NCBI GenBank assembly: GCA_028681335.1
Contig: JAQUIT010000003.1
Location: 186,001-250,000 of the forward strand
Direction: 5' to 3'
Source of the DNA: Desulfuromonadaceae bacterium
Lineage (GTDB): Bacteria > Desulfobacterota > Desulfuromonadia > Geobacterales > Pseudopelobacteraceae
Length of the DNA: 64,000 nucleotides
Part shown: piece after piece, positions 42,803-50,443 of the stretch
Position numbering within the stretch: the first letter of the stretch is position 1
How the letters are laid out: each line of letters begins with the position of its first letter
The notes under the pieces: generated by a model
What the model was told of the DNA's origin: nothing
Databases searched by the model: none
Seen by the model: the letters and a program-made list of their open reading frames with translations, nothing else
Translations under genes and position numbers: made by a program

Positions 42803-43105
42803 ATGATGGGATGGAATGACCACATGGATGAAGACGATGGTTTTGGAGACTTTTTAACGGAAGTTTTGCCCGAGCTAGACGACGCAGCAGCCGGAATAAC
42901 AAAATTAGTTATAGACAAAGGACAAGACGTTCTGTCCGAAAAACAGAGATGGGTTTTTCAAAATCATGTCTTAGATATATATGTCACTAAAGAGTGCAAG
43001 CGCTGTGGAATAGATATCCCGTGGAGTGAGATGTACGGAGCACATGATAACGGAGGCTACTGCGGCTACTGTGATCATATGATGTTGAAGGAAGACAAGC
43101 TATAA
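42803..43105 (+). CDS. Small acidic protein with two CxxC motifs (zinc-ribbon-like)
   Basis: 'MMGWNDHMDEDDGFGDFL...CKRCGIDIPWSEMYGAHDNGGYCGYCDHM'; aaaaggaga RBS supports start near 42803/42806. Confidence 0.7.
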   Translation: MMGWNDHMDEDDGFGDFLTEVLPELDDAAAGITKLVIDKGQDVLSEKQRWVFQNHVLDIYVTKECKRCGIDIPWSEMYGAHDNGGYCGYCDHMMLKEDKL

Positions 43106-43209
43106 AGGATTAGTTGAGCGCGGCCACAAACCGCCGGTCAACTACATGGGCGCTGGTCGCGAGACAAAAAGAACATTTCAATCTGATAGGAATAACAAAG
43201 GTAATAGCA

Positions 43210-44109
43210 GTGACAACAAGTGAAGACCGTATAAAGTCAGTAGTTGGGTGGGCGTCAGTTTCATACGCACTAGGGTTTTTAACAATATTACTGCACACAT
43301 CAAGGCTAGGTTTTCCCATATTTCAACTTATTCAACCGTTGTATGTCTGGGTAGGCTTGCCACTATGTGTGCCACTCTATTTCTTTAGGGGTATATCAAA
43401 TTATTTTACTAAAAGCAAAGAGGCACTGAACACAGAGTTAGCCACCTCCATATCCTCACTAAAGACTCCACTGAATGAGGTCGATCTGGAAAATGCAGTG
43501 CTACTTACATCATTTATTGGCTCAATACTAACATCGACCAGATATGGTAAGAGCTATTATGAAAAGAAGATCAGGGGACCAGTTATTGATTCATTCACAA
43601 AGACAGAAATGAGACAAGATGCCGCTACTAAAGTCGCGGCATGGATTCGTAAGGCAGGAGCAACGTACCGAGGAATAAAGTCAGTATATGGGTATTTTCA
43701 ACTACTAAACGAAGCAATTGGAATTATTTTGCTTTTATGGCTTTACGTTTGGTTTATTTATCCGATAATCCCACAAAAAGTCGGTGGTGGAGCACCACAA
43801 CAAGTTAAACTTATACTAAAAGCAGAAGATGCAGGCGATTATGTTTTAAAGGCAGGTTATTCTACACCAACAAATTTAGCACCTGCCAACAAGGCAATTG
43901 AATTTGACTGCCAGTTGCTTTACACATCCACTGATGACTACTACCTTAGATCAATAACGGGAGCCTTACTATCTTTTCGTAAAGACGCGACTCTTGGAAT
44001 TATTTGGAGCAAATCCAGATGGACATCAAAATACAAGAACGATTCGGGGCAACAGAATACCCTGAATCCAGTTTCGCCTCCTTTGCTGCAACAGCCAAGA
44101 CCAAAGTAA
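43210..44109 (+). CDS. Membrane protein of unknown function (GTG start proposed)
   Basis: TM segments 'VSYALGFLTILLHTS', 'PLYVWVGLPLCVPLYFF', 'AIGIILLLWLYVWFIYPI', then a ~110-aa soluble tail. Confidence 0.6.
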   Translation: MTTSEDRIKSVVGWASVSYALGFLTILLHTSRLGFPIFQLIQPLYVWVGLPLCVPLYFFRGISNYFTKSKEALNTELATSISSLKTPLNEVDLENAVLLTSFIGSILTSTRYGKSYYEKKIRGPVIDSFTKTEMRQDAATKVAAWIRKAGATYRGIKSVYGYFQLLNEAIGIILLLWLYVWFIYPIIPQKVGGGAPQQVKLILKAEDAGDYVLKAGYSTPTNLAPANKAIEFDCQLLYTSTDDYYLRSITGALLSFRKDATLGIIWSKSRWTSKYKNDSGQQNTLNPVSPPLLQQPRPK

Positions 44110-44224
44110 GGATAAACAGGAGACCTCAGAATGGAGTATCCCTAGTTAAATAGGGACGCTTCCCGATTTAAATACCAGCCAATGAATCCATTTACAATAG
44201 TATCAAAAGTGATACAAATTTCCT

Positions 44225-44325
44225 GTGACCAGTAAACACTGCAAAATGCTGAAAGCTATTTTCCACAGCCCAACCCGGTGAACTCAGTACGACGTTTTCT
44301 GGAAGAAGGAGGTATACGACCATGA
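44225..44325 (+). pseudogene. hicA: HicA toxin remnant with internal deletion
   Basis: VTSKHCKMLKAIFHSPT (from GTG 44225) then, frame-shifted, VNSVRRFLEEGGIRP* (stop 44323-44325) overlapping the hicB ATG; the HicA core is missing. Confidence 0.65.
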
Positions 44326-44654
44326 TGCAGTACAAAGGGTATTCCGGTAGGGTTGAGTTTGATGACGAAGCGGAAATCTTTCACGTCGAAGTTATAGGGT
44401 TACGCGATGTGATTACCTTTCAGGGTAAAACTGTTGACGAAATCAAACAGGCTTTCAGGGATTCAGTGGACGATTATCTCGACTTTTGCACTCAGCTTGC
44501 TCAGGCTCCGGAAAAACCGTTTACCGGCAAATTCATGCTGCGCCTTCCGCCTGACTTGCACCGCAGAGTGTCTGTGGCGGCCAAGCAATCGGGCGAAAGT
44601 ATCAATAGCTGGCTGAATGAGCAATTGGATCATCTCACCGCCAATGTATGCTGA
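44322..44654 (+). CDS. hicB: HicB-family antitoxin
   Basis: 'YKGYSGRVEFDDEAEIFHVEVIGLRDVITFQGKTVDEIKQAFRDSVDDYL' plus C-terminal RHH 'FMLRLPPDLHRRVSVAAKQSGESINSWLNEQL'. Confidence 0.88.
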   Translation: MMQYKGYSGRVEFDDEAEIFHVEVIGLRDVITFQGKTVDEIKQAFRDSVDDYLDFCTQLAQAPEKPFTGKFMLRLPPDLHRRVSVAAKQSGESINSWLNEQLDHLTANVC

Positions 44655-44704
44655 ATGGTATGGGGAGGGGGCAGAAAGTCAGGATTCCAAACTAATTAGA
44701 CGAA

Positions 44705-44730
44705 ACAAGGCGGCCGATCGGCCGCCTTTG
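44705..44730. terminator. Palindromic terminator-like element
   Basis: AAGGCGGCCGATCGGCCGCCTT perfect palindrome followed by T-rich tract. Confidence 0.6.
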
Positions 44731-44800
44731 GTGTGTTTGGGGGATAATTATCCAGAATAATATTTGCCATTAACACAGCAAAAGGTATAATATCTATACC

Positions 44801-45061
44801 ATGATATTTGAATATGATTCTAAAAAGAGCGATAGCAATAAAGAAAAGCACGGGATAGATTTCAGCAGTGCGCAGGTGTTGTGGCATGACCCTGACTATA
44901 TTGAAATACCGGTGGTGACGGCTGATGAACCGAGGTTTCTGGTCGTAGGTAAAATTGAGGGCAAGCACTGGTCAGGTATTATAACGTATCGTGGTGAAAG
45001 CGTCAGAATAATCTCAGTACGAAGATCAAGAAAAGAGGAGGTAGACATATATGAAGGTTAA
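44801..45061 (+). CDS. brnT: BrnT-family toxin
   Basis: 'FEYDSKKSDSNKEKHGIDFSSAQVLWHDPDYIEIPV...GKHWSGIITYRGESVRIISVRRSRKEEVDIYE'. Confidence 0.88.
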   Translation: MIFEYDSKKSDSNKEKHGIDFSSAQVLWHDPDYIEIPVVTADEPRFLVVGKIEGKHWSGIITYRGESVRIISVRRSRKEEVDIYEG

Positions 45062-45278
45062 AGAGTTTGATAAGATGTTCGATGATGGTGACGAGGATAT
45101 TTCCATGTATCTTGATGTATCCAAGGCCCATCGGCCCGAGCAGGAGCAAAAAAGAGTGAATGTGGATTTCCCGTTGTGGATGATTCACCAGTTGGACAAG
45201 GAATCAAAGCGGTTGGGGGTGCCGAGGCAATCAATAATCAAGGTCTGGGTGGCTGAGAGATTAAAGAAAGCAGCCTGA
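45051..45278 (+). CDS. BrnA-like/CopG-type antitoxin
   Basis: Overlaps brnT; 'MKVKEFDKMFDDGDEDISMYLDVSKAHRPEQEQKRVNVDFPLWMIHQLDKESKRLGVPRQSIIKVWVAERLKK'. Confidence 0.82.
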   Translation: MKVKEFDKMFDDGDEDISMYLDVSKAHRPEQEQKRVNVDFPLWMIHQLDKESKRLGVPRQSIIKVWVAERLKKAA

Positions 45279-45325
45279 TTCATCGCTTTTACTAGAGAGC
45301 GATTATGAGGTATGAATACAACGCA

Positions 45326-45361
45326 AAAAGGGGGCATGCGAAATCGCAGCCCCCTTTTGAA
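45326..45361. terminator. Rho-independent terminator
   Basis: AAAAAGGGGGCatgcgaaatcgcaGCCCCCTTTT between brnA and convergent rpsT. Confidence 0.8.
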
Positions 45362-45375
45362 TTTATAATTACGCT

Positions 45376-45639
45376 CTAGCCGAGTGTGTTGACCAGTTTG
45401 GTAAGGCGTGAAACGCTGCGGGATGCTGTGGAACTGTGGATAACACCCTTGGATGAAGTCGAATCAATAACCGGGATGGCAGCTTTAAGTGCGGCAACTG
45501 CGGCATCCTTGTCCTTGGCTGCTACTGCCTCACGAACACGCTTGATATATGTTTTCAGCGTCGATGTTACATGACGATTACGTGCTGTTTTCTTAATACT
45601 CTGCTTGATCCTCTTGATTGCTGACTTATGATGAGCCAA
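45376..45639 (-). CDS. rpsT: 30S ribosomal protein S20
   Basis: '[39 protein letters not shown]'. Confidence 0.97.
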   Translation of the reverse strand: MAHHKSAIKRIKQSIKKTARNRHVTSTLKTYIKRVREAVAAKDKDAAVAALKAAIPVIDSTSSKGVIHSSTASRSVSRLTKLVNTLG

Positions 45640-45689
45640 ACTGCACCTCCAAAATTTTTTCTTGAGTAAGTAACGTAATTGAAGCTAGT

Positions 45690-45719
45690 TATTTAGCATC
45701 ACCACTAGATTGGTGTCAA
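45690..45719 (-). promoter_or_regulatory. Candidate rpsT promoter
   Basis: Minus strand TTGACA-N18-TAAATA upstream of rpsT. Confidence 0.5.
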
Positions 45720-45745
45720 GCAAATTGTATTTGCTTGAATGGTAT

Positions 45746-45940
45746 TTAGTCGTCTTTTCTGATGCGAACCACCTGACTGACACCGGGCATTGTTTCTATT
45801 TCGTGGTCGTTCAGGGTCTCGGTGTCACCGATTACGCCAATAATAGTTCGGTTTGCTCCGGTTGACTGGTGGATATCAAAATCTCGGGTTATCAGGTATT
45901 CCTTGATAGTATCAAGGGTGGTCTCTTCTGCATGCTTCTT
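45746..45940 (-). CDS. Stand-alone ferredoxin-like/ACT-like domain, as in DAHP synthase N-terminus
   Basis: 'MKKHAEETTLDTIKEYLITRDFDIHQSTGANRTIIGVIGDTETLNDHEIETMPGVSQVVRIRKDD*'; ORF-track start is 45955, internal Met at 45940. Confidence 0.7.
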   Translation of the reverse strand, partial: KKHAEETTLDTIKEYLITRDFDIHQSTGANRTIIGVIGDTETLNDHEIETMPGVSQVVRIRKDD

Positions 45941-45970
45941 CATTATAATCAACATGATATATATGCTCCC

Positions 45971-46249
45971 TTAAAGTTCATCGGCATGGGACATGATGCG
46001 TTCAAGGCGTCTTGACTCATCAACAACGCGCTCAAACATCCTGACGATTGCTTCATCGTCCAACGGCCCAGGGTTGTCCTCTTTCATGCGGTTGAAAATC
46101 CGTTTTTCACGTGCCGGATCAAACACCGGCAGATTCAGCCCTTTTTTGGCGTGGCCGATCTCAAGAGCCAGTCTGGCGCGTTCGTTAAAAATTCGCAGCA
46201 GCACATCATCCAGGAGATCAATACGCTTACGGATTTCGTTGATATCCAC
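45971..46249 (-). CDS. Chorismate mutase (AroQ-type, monofunctional)
   Basis: 'MDINEIRKRIDLLDDVLLRIFNERARLALEIGHAKKGLNLPVFDPAREKRIFNRM'. Confidence 0.92.
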   Translation of the reverse strand: MDINEIRKRIDLLDDVLLRIFNERARLALEIGHAKKGLNLPVFDPAREKRIFNRMKEDNPGPLDDEAIVRMFERVVDESRRLERIMSHADEL

Positions 46250-46263
46250 TATTGAAGCTCCTT

Positions 46264-47859
46264 TTAAAACTGTTTCTTAACGAAACTGTCTTTTTTCCCG
46301 TCTATTTCATCGAGGGAAGGGTAGTCAAGGTTGTAATGTAATCCGCGCGATTCTTTGCGTTTCTGGGCACAGGTTATGATCAGTTCCGCCACGGTGGCGA
46401 TGTTGCGCAGTTCGATCAGGTCGGAGGTGACGTTGAAATTCCAGTAGTATTCCTCGATCTCTCTCTGGATCAACATGATGCGGCTCATGGCGCGTGCCAG
46501 TCGCTTGTCGGAACGGACAATGCCGACATAATTCCACATGGTGCGCCGGATTTCATCCCAGTTCTGGGAGACGACAACCATTTCATCGCTGTTGGTGGCG
46601 GTGCCTGAATCCCAGGCCGGGATTTCGCGGGGGTCACTCTCTAGTGATTTGACCGCTTTAGCGGAATGGTGGTAGGCACGTCCCGCATATACGGCTGCTT
46701 CGAGAAGAGAGTTGCTGGCCAGGCGGTTGGCGCCGTGCAGGCCGGTAAATGCTGTCTCGCCAATGGCGTACAGGCCCGGGATGTCGGTTTCGGCGTCAAA
46801 ATTGACGGCCACGCCTCCGCACAGATAGTGGGCGGCTGGTACAACCGGCAGCCACTCTTTCGTCATGTCGAGGCCGAACTCCATACAGGTCTGGTAAATG
46901 TTCGGAAAACGGTTGCGGACGACATCGGCAGGTTCGTGGGTGATGTCAAGAAAGGCGCAGTCATCGCCGCTGATCTTCATCTCGTTGTCTATGGCGCGGG
47001 CAACGATGTCACGCGGCGCCAGATCCTTAAGCTTGTGATACTTTTCCATGAATGCCGTACCGTCGCGTCTGCGCAGGATTGCGCCTTCGCCACGTACCGC
47101 CTCGGATATAAGGAAAGATTTCGCCTGGGGATGGTAGAGCGTTGTCGGGTGGAACTGCATGAACTCCATGTTGGCGATCGTTGCACCGGCGCGATATGCC
47201 ATGGCAACTCCGTCACCTGAAGCCACATCAGGGTTGCAGGTGTACAGGTATACCTTTCCGGCCCCGCCGCTGGCCAGGAGGGTGATCTTTGAGCTGAATG
47301 TCACAACGGCATCGTTCTGGATATCCAGTACATAAGCACCCAGACAGCGGTTCTTCTCCAGTTTGCGCCGTTCGATCTTGGCAGAGGTGATCAGGTCGAT
47401 GGCAATATGGTTTTCGTAAATAGTAATAGCGGGGTGTTGTCTGACCGCCTCGACCAGCGCCCGCTCAATCTCGCGGCCGGTGATGTCCTCGGCATGGAGG
47501 ATACGCCGCGCACTGTGCCCCCCCTCGCGGGTCAGGTCATAGGACTCGCCGCTGGTGGTAAACTTTACTCCCCATTCGATCAGGTTGCGAATGGTTTGCG
47601 GACCTTCCTCTACCACCATTCTGACAACATCTTCATGGCAGATTCCTGCGCCGGCAACGAGCGTATCTTCTACATGGGCATCAAATGAATCCTCGTCGGA
47701 ATATACGGAGGCGATACCGCCCTGAGCGTACTTGGTCGCTGATTCGGAAATATCACGTTTGGTAACAATGGCGACGCTGCCATGGTCGGCTGCCTGGAGG
47801 GCGTAGGAGAGACCGGCAATGCCGCTGCCGATAACAAGGAAATCGCTTTCAATGCGCAT
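46264..47859 (-). CDS. nadB: L-aspartate oxidase
   Basis: '[29 protein letters not shown]', '[25 protein letters not shown]', '[44 protein letters not shown]'. Confidence 0.96.
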   Translation of the reverse strand: MRIESDFLVIGSGIAGLSYALQAADHGSVAIVTKRDISESATKYAQGGIASVYSDEDSFDAHVEDTLVAGAGICHEDVVRMVVEEGPQTIRNLIEWGVKFTTSGESYDLTREGGHSARRILHAEDITGREIERALVEAVRQHPAITIYENHIAIDLITSAKIERRKLEKNRCLGAYVLDIQNDAVVTFSSKITLLASGGAGKVYLYTCNPDVASGDGVAMAYRAGATIANMEFMQFHPTTLYHPQAKSFLISEAVRGEGAILRRRDGTAFMEKYHKLKDLAPRDIVARAIDNEMKISGDDCAFLDITHEPADVVRNRFPNIYQTCMEFGLDMTKEWLPVVPAAHYLCGGVAVNFDAETDIPGLYAIGETAFTGLHGANRLASNSLLEAAVYAGRAYHHSAKAVKSLESDPREIPAWDSGTATNSDEMVVVSQNWDEIRRTMWNYVGIVRSDKRLARAMSRIMLIQREIEEYYWNFNVTSDLIELRNIATVAELIITCAQKRKESRGLHYNLDYPSLDEIDGKKDSFVKKQF

Positions 47860-48150
47860 GGTAAACTTCCCTTCAAGGGTTATGTATACACTAAAAGCGG
47901 ATTATTGTCCTGCGAGGCGGTTTTGTCAAGAGGAGAGGGCAGTGGCAATCGGTTGTCTGATAATATTTGTAGGTGGATGAAGTGCAACTTAAATGAACTT
48001 TTCTGGTGAGCAGCGCCGATCCTGGGCACTTTGTCTTCTTATGATGTTGCAGTCACTGCCTGAATGCGTATCAACACAAGTTTGCAGTCGAAATGGTCAC
48101 TGCATGCCGTCAGGCAGCTGCAAGTGAATGCACTTTGACCTGGTTGTAAA

Positions 48151-50103
48151 TCAGGCAGCACATTCCGTTACGCTGCGACAGAAGATTTCAAGATTATCAA
48201 GTTGAACCTGGCGTTTGTCCGGGTCTGTCTCAAGTGGAAGCCGGTCGATGAGAAAACCGATCCTTTCAAAATAGCTGATTCCTTCACGCATCATCCGCCG
48301 GCACGACTCCTCCCCATCAGTAACGCGTTCGGGGACGCAGACAAGCGCCTCTCCGCTGGAATTCATCAGCCAGGCTGCGTACACCAAAGACTGCCCCCCT
48401 TCAGTCACCAGGCATACGAAACCGTTGCATTTCTGAGCCTGCTTTCCGGTTGGAGCCGCATGGATTGTGTTGTAGGAACGATAAATCTCGACTACATCGG
48501 TTGAAAAGGAGTAAGGGATGCCTTTCAACTGTCTATCCGGTAAGAAATTAATGTGTTCCGTCGTTTCACATGATCCAAACGGGTCGGAGGTGAAGCTTGT
48601 TTGCTGATCCTGGAGAGGTGGTCTGTTCTGGTCTTCCGCAGGAAGAGAGGGTGCTTTGTTGTCTGTCTGTACCAGCGCCATCCCGGTTGGTGATGCGATG
48701 ACCGCACGCGCCTCGGCCAGTTGGCGAATCTCTTCCTTCAAAGCATGTAGCTTTTTTATAGCAGCCTTACGCTGCGACTGGTTAACCTGCTGTTGCCGTT
48801 CGATTTCACCATGAGCTTTGATTTTAATATCTGCGGTAGTTTTCTCTAAAAGGTGCTTCTCAGCGCTTAGGGTATCGACCTTTTTCTTCAACGATTTTAG
48901 CTCGGCCGAGGCATTACGCTCAAGGGCATCCATCTCTTGCAATGCAGAATCATTTTTTGCCTTCTCGACAGAGAGAGACATGCTTGCTTCAGTCAAGGCA
49001 GCGCGCAAGACTCCTGTCTCACGAGTGTATTCGAGATGTTTGCCGGTCAGTTCGGCCATGAGCCTGTTTATTTCCGCCTGCATACCAGTCGTTGCCGCTC
49101 GCTGGAGATCTGTCGCTTCATCACTATTTGCCATCCTGTCGTGCAGGGCTGATTCGTACTTTTTTTGGGTTTCCTGAGATTTGCGGCGAACCTCTTCAAT
49201 TTCTGTTCTGGCTTTTTCGAATTCTATCTGTACGGATTTAAGTTTTTCGTTTACTAATTCGCCCTCGCGTTGAGAAACTTTCAGCTCCTTTCTGGCCTGC
49301 CTTGCTTCATCTTTGGTATTCTTCAGGATGTTTTTGCTGCTGCCGAGTTCCTCCCGCATTTTCAGCAGCTCCTCTTCTGCACCGACAAGCCGCAGCCGTA
49401 GCTCTTTTTCCGCCTCACCAAGGATACGTATCTCCTTGCGCAATTCGTCAGTTTCAGCCGGAAGGGCGGAAAGTGACGAATTATCGTTTTTGGCAGGCAG
49501 CTCAACAGTGGAAGAGTGTTGTGCTGCTGTTGCCGCAAGCAGACGTTTCTTGAGGTTATCCAGCTCTGCTTTATGCTCCATATGTTCTTGAGATCTCTTT
49601 CGGGAAAGCTCTTTTTGTTCTGCGATCAGACCTTCTAAGGCTATTTTGGCGGCATCAAGTTGCAAAGCGAGAGAAGGCTCCCGCATGACCCTGATATCTT
49701 TTATGATCACTTCACGGGTTGCTGTACTGAAATTGATATTGACCTCTTCCATTTCAAAACCGATGTTTTTAAGAAATTCATGGGCTTTCAGCAAAAACAG
49801 ATCCAGTTTTTTGCTGTCGGGCCTGAAAGGATCGGCAATGAAGATGAGGTTGGATTTCAGCTGCTGGTCATGCAATGCCACGTACACGCGGTGGAGGTTA
49901 TATTCATGGACAACACAGATGAATGCGTCGCAGAGGTGCCCCTGGCAATAATCTGCGGAAGGGACGATGGGATGGGTTGAGCGACGGAGTGAAAGGAGGT
50001 TTGGTTCTTCAATCTTCAGATAACTTCTGGTGCGATCAACGGAAAAGATCATCGGAAATGCCTCCCGGCCAATCCGTAGAAAAACCGGACAGGCAGAGAC
50101 CAT
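48151..50103 (-). CDS. 650-aa protein: globular domain, long coiled coil, similar C-terminal globular domain
   Basis: Ends share the pattern C.(F)(I/V)C.V...VY.A...GF (see findings); residues ~140-480 are heptad-rich coiled coil. True start may be the internal Met 'MIFSVDRTRSYLKIEE'. Confidence 0.75.
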   Translation of the reverse strand: MVSACPVFLRIGREAFPMIFSVDRTRSYLKIEEPNLLSLRRSTHPIVPSADYCQGHLCDAFICVVHEYNLHRVYVALHDQQLKSNLIFIADPFRPDSKKLDLFLLKAHEFLKNIGFEMEEVNINFSTATREVIIKDIRVMREPSLALQLDAAKIALEGLIAEQKELSRKRSQEHMEHKAELDNLKKRLLAATAAQHSSTVELPAKNDNSSLSALPAETDELRKEIRILGEAEKELRLRLVGAEEELLKMREELGSSKNILKNTKDEARQARKELKVSQREGELVNEKLKSVQIEFEKARTEIEEVRRKSQETQKKYESALHDRMANSDEATDLQRAATTGMQAEINRLMAELTGKHLEYTRETGVLRAALTEASMSLSVEKAKNDSALQEMDALERNASAELKSLKKKVDTLSAEKHLLEKTTADIKIKAHGEIERQQQVNQSQRKAAIKKLHALKEEIRQLAEARAVIASPTGMALVQTDNKAPSLPAEDQNRPPLQDQQTSFTSDPFGSCETTEHINFLPDRQLKGIPYSFSTDVVEIYRSYNTIHAAPTGKQAQKCNGFVCLVTEGGQSLVYAAWLMNSSGEALVCVPERVTDGEESCRRMMREGISYFERIGFLIDRLPLETDPDKRQVQLDNLEIFCRSVTECAA

Positions 50104-50443
50104 TCGTGATATTTCGGCACCCGGCTGTCTCAGAGAGACCCTAAGCTATCCGCCCCGTCATCGCTGAAGGTTTAGTCTTATCGTTTATCAGAAGGTCAAA
50201 AATATGTATTGATATGAATCTTATAGATTATGTGTCGAAAATTCAATCATTTAATTGACACACAAAACCTGTTACCTGCAGATATCTGTACTATTCAAAT
50301 CTGAATCACGCATGAGTTATACCGAGCATAAAATAGCATTCCGTTCTACGCGGGCACTCAAACAAATTGCATTGTCAGGCCATTTTTAGTATAGTCCAGC
50401 GCTATTATTCTACTCACTAAAACCAGATACAAGGAATGGACTG

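Noticed and set aside
44140-44182. CCCTAGTTAAATAGGGACGCTTCCCGATTTAAA as a REP/IS-related fragment
   Set aside because: Suggestive of dispersed repeat ends but only one short instance is visible and no transposase accompanies it.
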